Translations under genes and position numbers: made by a program
Shown here: piece after piece, positions 14,670 to 24,078 of the stretch
How the letters are laid out: each line of letters starts with the position of its first letter
How positions within the stretch are numbered: the first letter of the stretch is position 1
NCBI GenBank assembly: GCA_013359235.1
Contig: JABWCE010000022.1
Span: 1-32,830, forward strand
From: Bacteroidota bacterium
Lineage (GTDB): Bacteria; Bacteroidota; Bacteroidia; NS11-12g; UBA9320
Direction of reading: 5' to 3'
Length of the DNA: 32,830 bases
The notes under the pieces: model-generated
Told to the model about the DNA's origin: nothing
Seen by the model: the letters and a program-made list of their open reading frames with translations, nothing else
Database searches by the model: none

Positions 14670-15356
14670 CTAAAACTTATTTACACTTTTTGTATTATCA
14701 GAACTGCTAATTGTCAACATCTCAATAGCATTATTCAAGTGCATATAATTATTCAGATAGTTTTCTTTACTCAAACGATTTATCTTAATTTCAAGTTTCT
14801 TAAGTATTTCGCTTCCAAATTCAAATAAATGACGGAATGTGTTTCGCTTTACCAAGCCCAACGCTGCAGCATTGGTAGTATTTGCTTTTTGAAGGTAAAA
14901 TTTCAATGATAGATTTGTTTTTGGAATTTTTGAAGATTTGCGTGCACTGTATTTAAAATTATAGCTGTTAAATGCAGTTTTCCATGAAAAAATATAATCC
15001 TGAAAATTTTCGAGTTTTGAGAAATGGGTAAATAATATTGAGTTTTCGTTTAGCAATTGAACATCTTTAAGCACTTTCATTGTATCAAAACCAAGTTTGA
15101 GCAATGCACAAATATTGGCATTTCTAATTGTAATTGCACGATCCCATTTTTCTTTATTAATTGAAACTTTTGTCCATTTACAGTTCATTTCATCAACAAA
15201 AGCCGAATCTTTTTTTTCATCAAACCATTTGTAATTGCCATTTTCATCGCGGTATCCATAGATTTTTTCATTTTTTTTAATTTTATTAAATTCTATCGCC
15301 CAACTCAAATGTTGAAAATTGATAAAAAGTAATAGGGTTAAAAAAAATCTTTTCAT
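14670..15356 (-). CDS. Exported hypothetical protein
   Basis: A 228-residue protein with a signal peptide (MKRFFLTLLLFINFQHLSWA). The mature part is basic and rich in Lys and Asn. It has a short early segment GYRDENGNYKWFDEKKDSAF and a long helical C-terminal half (FLQKANTTNAAALGLVKRN, then KKLEIKINRLSKENYLNNY). No Cys lipobox or sorting domain is present. It starts at the base after the kup stop codon, so it is probably translated from the kup transcript. I do not recognise the family. Confidence 0.55.
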   Translation of the reverse strand: MKRFFLTLLLFINFQHLSWAIEFNKIKKNEKIYGYRDENGNYKWFDEKKDSAFVDEMNCKWTKVSINKEKWDRAITIRNANICALLKLGFDTMKVLKDVQLLNENSILFTHFSKLENFQDYIFSWKTAFNSYNFKYSARKSSKIPKTNLSLKFYLQKANTTNAAALGLVKRNTFRHLFEFGSEILKKLEIKINRLSKENYLNNYMHLNNAIEMLTISSSDNTKSVNKF

Positions 15357-17312
15357 TTATTTTTTTAAGGTAATTCTCTTTAGTGGAAATTCTTTAACTT
15401 TTCTGTTAAAAATCAAAGGATATGATTCGGTTGTAACAATTGCAGGGTCTAAACCAAAACCTTTTTCTTCGCTCAAGCCTATTTTTTTAATAATTGAATG
15501 GCCAAAAACTAAAAGTTTATCAAAAAACTTCATTTCGTTTTCATAAGAAAATTCTTTCTTTATTAAAACATACCTGAAATCGCCACCAATAAAGCTATAT
15601 TGTGTTTTGTATTTTAAGTCTAAATCAAGTTCGTTTTGAGAAATCATATCTTCAATCACTTTTCTCAGCAATATGTTTATTTTTTGTTCAACCCTGAAAC
15701 CAAGCTTAAAATCAACTCTAATTATGTCGTTTTTAACAATTTGGTTTACGCTGTATTCGCAAGTAAATGGATGGTCTTGCACATCTACATGTACCAGCCA
15801 ATACACATCTGCACGTTTTGGTTTGTTTTCAAAAATTGAATAAATTACTTTTTTCTCAACTCTGTCTGCACTTTCGCTCCCTGTAAGAAATACCAGATTT
15901 GTTGCGTATTTTGGCAATGATTTGTCGTTGCTGAGCTTATGCAACATAGGAATAAAAGGTGTGAGGTCAACAAACTCTACTAATTGGTTTCTAATTTGTC
16001 TTGCTCTGAACCATATTAGCATAATAGAAACTAAAATAGAAGCAATTACAATTGTTACAAAACCTCCATGACTGAATTTGTGCAGGTTGGCAATTAAAAA
16101 TGAAATTTCGATTATGAAAAAAGTAGCAATAAAAATAAACACAAAAAAAGGATTTGCTTTTTTTCTAACTCTCAAATAAGTGCCAAATAATACGGTAGTC
16201 ATAAGCATACAGAGTGTAATAGCCAAACCATAAGCAGCCTCCATGTTTGATGACTCTTTGAAAAAATATGTAATAAATACACAACCAGCCCATAGCAAAA
16301 AGTTGATTGTAGGTACAAATGTTTGTCCTTTTTGTTCGGTAGGATAAACTATTCTCATCTTAGGCCATAGCCCAAGGCGTATAGCTTCGCTAATAAGGGT
16401 ATAAGATCCTGTAATTAATGCCTGGCTTGCAATAATTGCAGCCAATGTAGCAATAATTACAGCGGGTACTACAAACCATTGTGGAAAAGCTTCAAAAAAT
16501 ACCCTTCTGCCATTCAGATTTTCGCCAATATGAGATAATAACCATGCTCCCTGACCGAAATATATTGATATAAGACTTGATTTTACAAAAATCCAGCTTA
16601 TTCTTATATTTTTTTTACCGCAATGTCCCAAATCACTGTACAATGCTTCTGCTCCGGTTGTACATAAAAATACCCCGCCAAGCAATAAGTATCCGCTCGG
16701 GTAATTTCTTAATAAATCAAAGGCATAATAAGGGTTTATAGCTTTTAAAATCTGTGGAAATTGTACAATTTGCGAAATGCCTGTAATAAAAAGCATACTG
16801 AACCACAAAACCATAATGGGTGCAAAAGATTTTCCTACTGCTTTGGTGCCAAATTGCTGAAAACCGAAAAGTACGCTAAGGATTATAATTACAATTTCTA
16901 CAGTTGGTAAATTGGGTATTCGCGATTCTAACCCTTCTACGGCAGAAGCAACAGAAATTGGAGGAGTAATTATTCCATCAGCCAATAATGCACTACCACC
17001 AACAATTGCAGGTATGAGCATATATTTTGTTCGGCGTTTTATAAGGGCAAAAAGTGAAAAAATTCCACCTTCGCCATTGTTATCTGCCTGAAGTGTTAAA
17101 ATCACGTATTTTAATGTTGTTTGAAGCGTAAGAGTCCAGAAAATACAGCTTAAAGCACCTAAAACCAACTGCGAGCTTATCTGTTTTTCGCCAATGATAG
17201 CATTAAACACATATAATGGAGATGTACCTATATCACCATAAATAATCCCTATTGATATTAGGACTCCGGCAAGATTAAACGGAATTAGATGATGCCCGTT
17301 TGAGGTTTTCAT
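15357..17312 (-). CDS. kup: KUP-family potassium uptake protein
   Basis: A ~651-residue inner-membrane K+/H+ symporter. The N-terminal membrane part (~440 residues, about 12 helices) starts with the family signature GIIYGDIGTSPLYVF and includes DNNGEGGIFSLFALI and GVFLCTTGAEALYSDLGHCG, all conserved in Kup/HAK proteins. A ~200-residue cytosolic C-terminal domain follows. The ATG at 17312 is preferred; an in-frame TTG at 17333 would add seven residues. A TAAATTTG (-7-like) lies at 17338-17331, too close to the upstream TTG for that start to be used if the box is real. It stands alone or with the small exported protein downstream. Confidence 0.96.
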   Translation of the reverse strand: MKTSNGHHLIPFNLAGVLISIGIIYGDIGTSPLYVFNAIIGEKQISSQLVLGALSCIFWTLTLQTTLKYVILTLQADNNGEGGIFSLFALIKRRTKYMLIPAIVGGSALLADGIITPPISVASAVEGLESRIPNLPTVEIVIIILSVLFGFQQFGTKAVGKSFAPIMVLWFSMLFITGISQIVQFPQILKAINPYYAFDLLRNYPSGYLLLGGVFLCTTGAEALYSDLGHCGKKNIRISWIFVKSSLISIYFGQGAWLLSHIGENLNGRRVFFEAFPQWFVVPAVIIATLAAIIASQALITGSYTLISEAIRLGLWPKMRIVYPTEQKGQTFVPTINFLLWAGCVFITYFFKESSNMEAAYGLAITLCMLMTTVLFGTYLRVRKKANPFFVFIFIATFFIIEISFLIANLHKFSHGGFVTIVIASILVSIMLIWFRARQIRNQLVEFVDLTPFIPMLHKLSNDKSLPKYATNLVFLTGSESADRVEKKVIYSIFENKPKRADVYWLVHVDVQDHPFTCEYSVNQIVKNDIIRVDFKLGFRVEQKINILLRKVIEDMISQNELDLDLKYKTQYSFIGGDFRYVLIKKEFSYENEMKFFDKLLVFGHSIIKKIGLSEEKGFGLDPAIVTTESYPLIFNRKVKEFPLKRITLKK

Positions 17313-17438
17313 TTTTTTAAAAACAATTGGCAAATTTATACTTCCAATTAATACTTAGGTGAATATCAAAAAATTTTATATAAGCTAATTATCAACTGTT
17401 TATTTTTAATATATGCTATTTATTACTGGTAATTGATT

Positions 17439-17867
17439 TTACATAATCATTTTTCCTACATGTTTATCAATCGGAAATGTTAAAATTTCATTTTTAAGGT
17501 CTTCAATTTTTTGCCAGAAAAAAGTGAGTTTATGATTTGGGTTTTGAATACTTTCAATTGGAAAACTGCTTTTTTGAGGGCAATCAATAATTTTAATCAA
17601 ATAGTAAACCGATATTACTTGTTCGTTTTTAAAAAAATGGCTTTGCTGAAAAAAATCTGTTGTATAAAAATGTTCAATAATTTCTATTTCAAGGTTTAGT
17701 TCTTCCATTATTTCACGTCTGAGTCCATCAGCCAAACCCTCACCAAATTCAAGCCCTCCGCCCGGAAATTTTGTAAATTCAAATTCATTGTAATTTTCTT
17801 TCACCAACAAAACAAATTTGCTTTGAATAAATATACCGTAAACTCTTACATTGAATTTGTTTATCAA
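17439..17867 (-). CDS. Nudix hydrolase
   Basis: A 142-residue protein with a full Nudix box, GGGLEFGEGLADGLRREIMEEL, at about residues 36-57 (pattern GX5EX7REUXEEXGU, with the last Gly replaced by Asn). It hydrolyses a nucleoside diphosphate linked to some other group; the substrate cannot be told from sequence. It probably starts at TTG 17867, since no ATG precedes the first conserved strand (FNVRVYGIFIQ). It is divergent from the SulP-carbonic anhydrase gene across a ~108-bp gap that holds a TACTTTTG -7-like box (17929-17936) for the other side. Confidence 0.88.
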   Translation of the reverse strand: MINKFNVRVYGIFIQSKFVLLVKENYNEFEFTKFPGGGLEFGEGLADGLRREIMEELNLEIEIIEHFYTTDFFQQSHFFKNEQVISVYYLIKIIDCPQKSSFPIESIQNPNHKLTFFWQKIEDLKNEILTFPIDKHVGKMIM

Positions 17868-17975
17868 TTTAAAACAGTATTTAATACTAATTAACCAACA
17901 AAATTAATTTTAACAAACATCAAAGCCATACTTTTGTTTTTTTAATTTTGAAGCACAAATTTTAATAAAATATAA

Positions 17976-20141
17976 TTGAATTTTTCATCAATCAAAAAAG
18001 ACATTAGCTCAAGTATTTCGGTATTTTTGGTGGCATTGCCATTGTGTTTGGGCATTGCTCTTGCAAGTGGTGTGCCTTTGGCATCGGGAATTATTTCTGG
18101 TATTGTTGGCGGGATAATTGTAGGCATAATAAGCAAATCTCAAATAAGTGTAAGTGGACCGGCTGCCGGGCTTGCTGCTGTTGTTCTTACCTCTATAACA
18201 CATCTCGGAAGTTATGAAATTTTTATTGCTGCAGTTGTTTTTGCAGGTGTTTTACAAATTGTTTTAGGAGTTTTTAAGGGAGGTTTTATCGCAAATTTTA
18301 TACCCTCTAATATTATTAAAGGTTTGCTTTCGGCTATTGGTATAATTTTAATTTTAAAACAAATACCTCATACCGTAGGAATTGACAAAGATTTGATAAG
18401 TGATTTTTCTTTTAAACAGATTGATGGAAAAAATACTCTTACAGAGTTGATGGATATTTTTAATTATTTTTCACCTGGAGTGGTTTTACTATCAGTTTTT
18501 TCAATTATCTTAATAGTATTATGGGAAAAAACATCATTAAAAAAATTAAAAATTTTGTCATCTAGCTTGGTTGTAGTAATATTTGGTGTTTTGGCAAATA
18601 TGATATACTTAAATTTCTTTCCCGAAATAGCTATCAAAAAAGAACATTTAATTAAACTTCCGGATATTGAAAATATTTCAACCTTTATTACTGCTCCATC
18701 ATTTACAGAAATATTAAATTTTGATTTTTGGTTTATAGTATTCACTATTGCAATTATTGCTTCAATTGAAACATTATTAAACCTTGAAGCTATTGAAAAT
18801 GTTGACCCTCATAAAAGACAAGCATCGCCAAATAATGAACTTATTGCACAGGGAGCAGGAAATATTTTTTCGGGCTTGCTCGGTGGTTTGCCAATTACAT
18901 CGGTAATAGTTAGAAGTTCGGTAAACTTAAACTCAGGGGCACAAACTAAACTTTCAACCATTTTGCATGGTTTTTGGTTGATAGTAGGTGTTTTTTTCTT
19001 AAAAGAATTTATAAATCTTATTCCGATAGCATCACTATCAGTTATACTGCTTGCTACAGGCTATAAACTTACAAAAATTTCTATATTTAGAGACGTTTAT
19101 AAAAAAGGCTTAAACCAATTTATTCCTTTTATTACAACTGTTTTGGCTATTGTATTTACCGATTTGCTAATTGGTATCGTAATAGGTTCGGCAGTAAGTA
19201 TATTTTATTTATTAAAAAGCAATTTTAAAAATCCGTTTTTATTGGAAAAAGAAATATTGCATTTAGGCGAAACAATGAAAATGGAACTGCCCAATCAGGT
19301 AACATTTTTAAACAAAGCCACTATAAAAGATACACTTTGGAGTGTTCCTAAGGGTTCAAAAGTAATTATTGATGCTTCAAACTGCGATTTTATTGATAAT
19401 GATGTTCATGAAGTATTAGAAGATTTTAAAAACACTGTATCGGTAGAAAATGATATTAAGCTAAATTTGATAGGATTTAAAAAGAAATATTACTTAGAAG
19501 ACCGCATACAGTTTGTAAATGTACTTGATAAAGAAACACAACAAAAGCTTTCGCCTATTGAAATTCTTACAATTTTAAAAAGAGGAAATGAAAGGTTTTT
19601 AAATGGTAATGTAAGCCAGAAATACTTAAAACATCAGGTAAATGCCACATCTTTCGGTCAAAATCCATTTGCAATAATTTTAAGTTGTATTGACTCCAGA
19701 ACAACAGCCGAACATATATTTGATTTGGGTTTAGGAGATATATTCAGTATCCGTATAGCCGGAAACATAACAAATGAAGATATTTTGGGAAGTATGGAGT
19801 TTGGTGTGGTAAAAGTTGGGGTAAAACTGATAGTAGTTTTAGGACATTCAAAATGCGGAGCAATTACCGGAGCTTGCAGCAACGAAAAACTTGATAATTT
19901 AACTGTTTTGTTAGATAAAATAAAGCCCGCTATAGATGCTGAAAAAACAATAAATGATGACAGAAACGGCTCAAACATTGAATTTGTAAACAAAGTAGCA
20001 GAATTAAATGTATCTTTAACAATTGAAAAAATAAGAAAAGAAAGTAAGATAATTTGTGAGTTGGAAAAACAGGGACAAATTAAAATTGTTGGTGGTTTTT
20101 ATAATGTAGAAACAGGAGTAGTTGAATTTTACGAAAAATAA
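17976..20141 (+). CDS. SulP anion transporter fused to beta-carbonic anhydrase
   Basis: A 721-residue fusion. Residues 1 to ~420 form a SulP/SLC26 membrane domain (VFLVALPLCLGIALASG; SGPAAGLAAVVL). Residues ~430-520 are STAS-like (VIIDASNCDFIDNDVHEVLEDF). Residues ~526-721 are a beta-carbonic anhydrase. The zinc ligands are Cys571, His624 and Cys627 (CIDSR and GHSKCGA), with the Asp573-Arg575 pair present, so the enzyme should be active. The likely job is bicarbonate uptake coupled to CO2/bicarbonate conversion at the inner membrane. It appears to start at TTG 17976. The dihydroorotase gene follows after 16 bp, so the two are probably co-transcribed. Confidence 0.93.
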   Translation: MNFSSIKKDISSSISVFLVALPLCLGIALASGVPLASGIISGIVGGIIVGIISKSQISVSGPAAGLAAVVLTSITHLGSYEIFIAAVVFAGVLQIVLGVFKGGFIANFIPSNIIKGLLSAIGIILILKQIPHTVGIDKDLISDFSFKQIDGKNTLTELMDIFNYFSPGVVLLSVFSIILIVLWEKTSLKKLKILSSSLVVVIFGVLANMIYLNFFPEIAIKKEHLIKLPDIENISTFITAPSFTEILNFDFWFIVFTIAIIASIETLLNLEAIENVDPHKRQASPNNELIAQGAGNIFSGLLGGLPITSVIVRSSVNLNSGAQTKLSTILHGFWLIVGVFFLKEFINLIPIASLSVILLATGYKLTKISIFRDVYKKGLNQFIPFITTVLAIVFTDLLIGIVIGSAVSIFYLLKSNFKNPFLLEKEILHLGETMKMELPNQVTFLNKATIKDTLWSVPKGSKVIIDASNCDFIDNDVHEVLEDFKNTVSVENDIKLNLIGFKKKYYLEDRIQFVNVLDKETQQKLSPIEILTILKRGNERFLNGNVSQKYLKHQVNATSFGQNPFAIILSCIDSRTTAEHIFDLGLGDIFSIRIAGNITNEDILGSMEFGVVKVGVKLIVVLGHSKCGAITGACSNEKLDNLTVLLDKIKPAIDAEKTINDDRNGSNIEFVNKVAELNVSLTIEKIRKESKIICELEKQGQIKIVGGFYNVETGVVEFYEK

Positions 20142-20157
20142 ATTAGTATAAAAAATT

Positions 20158-21492
20158 TTGAAACCAATTGTAATTAAAAATGCTTTAATAATTAACGAAG
20201 GTATTTCGTTTACAGGCGATGTACTTTTAAAAAACCAACGAATAGAAAAAATAAGTACAAACTCTATTTCATTACCCAATTGCGAAATAATAGATGCTAA
20301 TGGTTTGTGGCTTTTACCCGGTGTGATTGACGACCAAGTACATTTTCGCGAACCAGGCCTTACACATAAAGCTACAATTTATACCGAAGCCAAAGCTGCT
20401 GTTGCAGGAGGGGTTACATCATTTATGGAAATGCCAAACACAGTACCAAATGCAGTAACTCAAAAATTGCTCGAAGACAAATACAACATTGCTGCACTTA
20501 CATCACTTGCAAACTACTCATTTTATATGGGTGCTACAAACGATAATCTGGATGAAGTTTTAAAAACAAATCCGCATAGTGTTTGCGGAGTTAAGGTTTT
20601 TATGGGGTCATCTACAGGCAATATGCTCGTTGACAATGTTCAAACACTCGAAAATTTGTTTAAAAACTGTCATATGCTCATAGCTACACATTGTGAAAGC
20701 GAAGAAATAATACGACAAAATTTAAAAGAATACAAAGATAAATACGGTGATGAAATTTTGCCCGAACATCATCCCCGAATAAGAAATACAGAAGCGTGTT
20801 TCGCATCATCAAAACAGGCAACTGAATTAGCCGCAAAACACAATACACGCCTACATATTCTTCATATTTCAACAGCCGAAGAAATTTCGCTTTTTACCAA
20901 TAAAATTGATTTGAAAAACAAAAAGATTACTGCCGAAGTATGTGTACATCACCTTACTTTTGACGAAAGCGATTACAAAACATTAGGCAATAAAATAAAA
21001 TGCAACCCCGCCATAAAAAGCGAACATGATAAAATTAAATTAAGACAAGCACTTAATGATGATTATTTTGATGTGATAGCAACCGACCATGCTCCACATA
21101 CAATTGAAGAAAAAAACAACAAATACCTTAACTCACCATCAGGTTTGCCACTTGTACAGCATAGTTTGCAAATAATGATTGAACATATAAATAACGGAAT
21201 TTTTACAAAAGAAAAAGTTGTAGAAAAAATGTGTCATGCACCTGCAATATGCTTTGGAATTAAAGAACGTGGTTTTATCCGCGAAGGATATTTTGCCGAT
21301 TTAGTACTTGTAAATCCTAATAAAAATTACACAATTTCAAAAAATAATATATTATACAAGTGTGCGTGGTCGCCTTTTGAAAACAAAACTTTTGGCTCTA
21401 CAGTTGAATGTACTTTTGTAAACGGTATAAAAATCTTTGAAGATGGTAATATTATTAACAACATTATTGGCTCAAGATTAGAATTTCATTAG
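20158..21492 (+). CDS. pyrC: Dihydroorotase (type I, amidohydrolase)
   Basis: A 444-residue amidohydrolase that closes carbamoyl-aspartate to dihydroorotate in pyrimidine synthesis. It shows GVIDDQVHFREPGLTHKATI, GGVTSFMEMPNTVPNAVT, GVKVFMGSSTGNML (with the Lys that is carboxylated in related enzymes), ATHCESEE, LHILHISTAEE and IATDHAPHT. The first metal-binding His of the usual HxH is Gln here (DQVH), while the second His, the later His residues and the final Asp are intact. I recall DQVHFREPG from other Bacteroidota dihydroorotases, so this is probably a subfamily trait. It starts at TTG 20158, 16 bp after the SulP-carbonic anhydrase gene. Confidence 0.93.
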   Translation: MKPIVIKNALIINEGISFTGDVLLKNQRIEKISTNSISLPNCEIIDANGLWLLPGVIDDQVHFREPGLTHKATIYTEAKAAVAGGVTSFMEMPNTVPNAVTQKLLEDKYNIAALTSLANYSFYMGATNDNLDEVLKTNPHSVCGVKVFMGSSTGNMLVDNVQTLENLFKNCHMLIATHCESEEIIRQNLKEYKDKYGDEILPEHHPRIRNTEACFASSKQATELAAKHNTRLHILHISTAEEISLFTNKIDLKNKKITAEVCVHHLTFDESDYKTLGNKIKCNPAIKSEHDKIKLRQALNDDYFDVIATDHAPHTIEEKNNKYLNSPSGLPLVQHSLQIMIEHINNGIFTKEKVVEKMCHAPAICFGIKERGFIREGYFADLVLVNPNKNYTISKNNILYKCAWSPFENKTFGSTVECTFVNGIKIFEDGNIINNIIGSRLEFH

Positions 21493-21549
21493 AAAAGCAA
21501 TTTAGATAATTTTTATTTCAAAAAGTTCATTTTTATTATATTCGCTGCC

Positions 21550-21909
21550 ATGTTTGGCAAAAAAGAAAACACATTAGCTTTTAATCCCGGATTGGTGCTG
21601 AACCTTGTAGGCGAAGGAACAGAAATTACCGGAAACATTATTTCGGAAGGCGATATAAGAATTGATGGTAAAGTAAAAGGTAATGTTGATACAAAATCAA
21701 AAATGGTTTTGGGAACTAATGGTGTAATAGAGGGAGATGTAACAGCAAACAGTGGAGATATTTCGGGAAAAATAAAAGGTAATATCACTATTGCAGAAGC
21801 ATTGTACCTTAAAGCCTCTGGAAGTGTTGACGGCAATATTACAACTTCAAAAATGATAGTAGAGTCAGGAGGCGAATTCAATGGAAACTGCCGAATGACA
21901 AATCAATAA
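21550..21909 (+). CDS. Bactofilin (polymer-forming cytoskeletal protein)
   Basis: A 119-residue protein of the DUF583/bactofilin family. A short N-terminal tail is followed by a right-handed beta-helix made of repeated G-x-[IV]-x-x-[GN]-x-[IV] turns (EITGNIISEGDIRIDGKVKGNV; GVIEGDVTANSGDISGKIKGNI; ASGSVDGNIT). Bactofilins polymerise without nucleotide and shape or position cell-envelope machinery. It starts at the ATG at 21550 and lies 9 bp before atpZ. This order, bactofilin before the ATP synthase genes, is common in Bacteroidota. Confidence 0.92.
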   Translation: MFGKKENTLAFNPGLVLNLVGEGTEITGNIISEGDIRIDGKVKGNVDTKSKMVLGTNGVIEGDVTANSGDISGKIKGNITIAEALYLKASGSVDGNITTSKMIVESGGEFNGNCRMTNQ

Positions 21910-21918
21910 AAATAAAAA

Positions 21919-22125
21919 TTGATTGATAAAAAATCACCAAATTCGTTTTTTAAGTACAGTGGGCTTGCTTTCCAGATGATTGGAATTTTGCTGATTTTTA
22001 CATTTATTGGAAAAAAAACAGATGAATATTTGGGTTTTAAAACGCCTTGGTTAACAATTGTATGTATATTGCTTGCCTTAACAGGTATTTTTTATAAATT
22101 AATTAAAGACTTTTCATCTAAATAA
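21919..22125 (+). CDS. atpZ: AtpZ/AtpI-like small membrane protein
   Basis: A 68-residue protein with two membrane helices (FQMIGILLIFTFIGKKTDEYLG and WLTIVCILLALTGIFYKLI), the AtpZ/AtpI family layout. Members help assemble the c-ring or carry Mg2+ at the head of ATP synthase operons. It starts at TTG 21919, 9 bp behind the bactofilin gene. Confidence 0.8.
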   Translation: MIDKKSPNSFFKYSGLAFQMIGILLIFTFIGKKTDEYLGFKTPWLTIVCILLALTGIFYKLIKDFSSK

Positions 22126-22143
22126 ATCTATAAATATATATTA

Positions 22144-22533
22144 ATGAAAAATTTTTATATCATACTTTTTGTTATAACAGCATTTTTAGGTGCATCATTT
22201 TTAATACTTGAAAAATTACAGGTTACTCAAATAGGCAATGCCGGGTGGTATTCTTTAATTTTTTATGTGTTTTTAACAATAATACTTACAAACTATGCAA
22301 TAAAATCAGGCAACAGAAGCAATTCGCTATTTGTAAGCAGTATAATGGCGATTACCGGTTTAAGAATGTTTTTGTGTATAATTTTTATAGTAATAAACCG
22401 CTATTTTACAGGTAAAACCGACTTGAATTTTATAATTTATTTTTTTATTTTATATTTATTTTACACACTATTTGAAATTCAATTTTTACTATATAAATTG
22501 CGAACCGATAAAAAGGATGACAATCAGAATTAA
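22144..22533 (+). CDS. Four-helix membrane protein of the ATP synthase cluster
   Basis: A 129-residue hydrophobic protein with four predicted helices (about residues 5-22, 34-54, 62-85 and 93-118) and a charged end (KLRTDKKDDNQN). It sits where AtpI would sit and may be a diverged ATP synthase protein I. Its end overlaps the start of atpB by 17 bp, so the two are translationally coupled. The family call is by position and topology only. Confidence 0.6.
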   Translation: MKNFYIILFVITAFLGASFLILEKLQVTQIGNAGWYSLIFYVFLTIILTNYAIKSGNRSNSLFVSSIMAITGLRMFLCIIFIVINRYFTGKTDLNFIIYFFILYLFYTLFEIQFLLYKLRTDKKDDNQN

Positions 22534-23707
22534 AATAGCTGAATTACAGAAATTTAAGCTCAAATCAATTATCAATCGCAAAGTTCTTTTATTACTTTTT
22601 ACGCTTTTTTCTTTCAATTTATTTGCAGAACATGATATAAATTCTGATAGTACAACTACAGAAAATAAGCACGAAAACAAATTTGATGCAGGTACATTTA
22701 TAATGCACCATATAGCAGATGCCCATCAAATTCATTTTTTTACATTAAATGAAGGTAAAGAAAACGAAAAGCATTTCTCAATTTATTTGCCGATAATTAT
22801 CAAAGACCAAAATGGTATTAATGTTTATTCTTCATCAAATTTTTACCATCATTCACATACAATAGAAATAAACGGTAAACATCAACATTACTATAGTTAC
22901 AACAATTATGTGATGTTTGATGAAAAAATATATAAAGCCGAAGGCGATAAAGGATTAATGCTTGACGGAGCCGGAAAAATTTTAAACCAATCAGTTTTAG
23001 ACCTTTCGCCCACAAAATCAATAATAGGAATTTTAATAACTATAATTTTATTATTGCTAATGTTTGGTTCGGCTGCTGTAAAATACAAAAAAAATCCACT
23101 TAAAGCTCCTACGGGCTTGCAAGCCTGGCTGGAACCAATGGTATTATTTATTAGAGACGAAGTTGCAATTCCATCAATAGGAAAAGACAAGGCTGACAGA
23201 TTTGTTCCATTTTTGCTCACTACATTCTTTTTTATTTGGCTGGCAAATTTACTTGGACTCATACCTTTTATAGGTGGTTTTAACGTAATGGGTACAATTG
23301 GGGTTACATTAGTGCTTGCAACTGTTGTATTTATTATTACCAATATAAATGGAAAATCACATTATTGGACACATATTTTATGGCCTCCGGGAGTTCCATT
23401 CCCAATAAAACTCATTTTGGTACCTATTGAAATCATTAGCATATTTATGAAACCAATGGTTTTGATGATACGTTTAACTGCAAATATTACTGCGGGACAC
23501 ATAATTATACTTGCATTCACATGCCTTGTGTTTATTTTCGGGCAGCAAAGTGCAGGTGCCGGATATGGAGCAGGTATAGGTTCGGTGTTGTTTATGGTAT
23601 TTATGTATTTTATCGAATTGCTTGTAACATTTTTGCAAGCATACGTATTTACATTGCTTACAGCTATGTATTTTGGCTCGGCAATAGAAGAACCTCACCA
23701 TCATTAA
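22517..23707 (+). CDS. atpB: ATP synthase Fo subunit a
   Basis: A ~396-residue subunit a. It is longer than the ~270 residues of E. coli because of a ~150-residue N-terminal extension with a signal-like helix (VLLLLFTLFSFNLFAEHD) and a His-rich periplasmic part (HHIADAHQIHFF; HHSHTIEINGKHQHYY), as often seen in Bacteroidota. The membrane part has the conserved helix with the essential Arg (MVLMIRLTANITAGHIIILAF) and the last helix ELLVTFLQAYVFTLLTAMYFG. I chose the ATG at 22517, which has an AAAAGG just upstream; a TTG at 22472 would add 15 residues. It forms the proton half-channels with the c-ring. Confidence 0.95.
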   Translation: MTIRIKIAELQKFKLKSIINRKVLLLLFTLFSFNLFAEHDINSDSTTTENKHENKFDAGTFIMHHIADAHQIHFFTLNEGKENEKHFSIYLPIIIKDQNGINVYSSSNFYHHSHTIEINGKHQHYYSYNNYVMFDEKIYKAEGDKGLMLDGAGKILNQSVLDLSPTKSIIGILITIILLLLMFGSAAVKYKKNPLKAPTGLQAWLEPMVLFIRDEVAIPSIGKDKADRFVPFLLTTFFFIWLANLLGLIPFIGGFNVMGTIGVTLVLATVVFIITNINGKSHYWTHILWPPGVPFPIKLILVPIEIISIFMKPMVLMIRLTANITAGHIIILAFTCLVFIFGQQSAGAGYGAGIGSVLFMVFMYFIELLVTFLQAYVFTLLTAMYFGSAIEEPHHH

Positions 23708-23741
23708 AATATTGAAAAAAATAAAAATTAAATAAAATTAA

Positions 23742-24011
<270 letters not shown>

Positions 24012-24019
24012 ATTTTTAT

Positions 24020-24051
24020 AAAGCTTTTCATTTACAATTTTGAAATGCTTT
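24020..24051 (+). other. Stem-loop between atpE and atpF
   Basis: AAAGCTTTTCA (24020-24030) and TTGAAATGCTTT (24040-24051) form a ~10-bp stem with one or two mismatches and a loop of ~9 nt, followed by a T-rich tail. It could slow or partly end transcription, or protect the 3' end of atpE mRNA, raising subunit c over later subunits. The fold is seen in the sequence; the role is inferred. Confidence 0.4.
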
Positions 24052-24078
24052 TATATTTTAAAAGAATAAAAAAATAAT

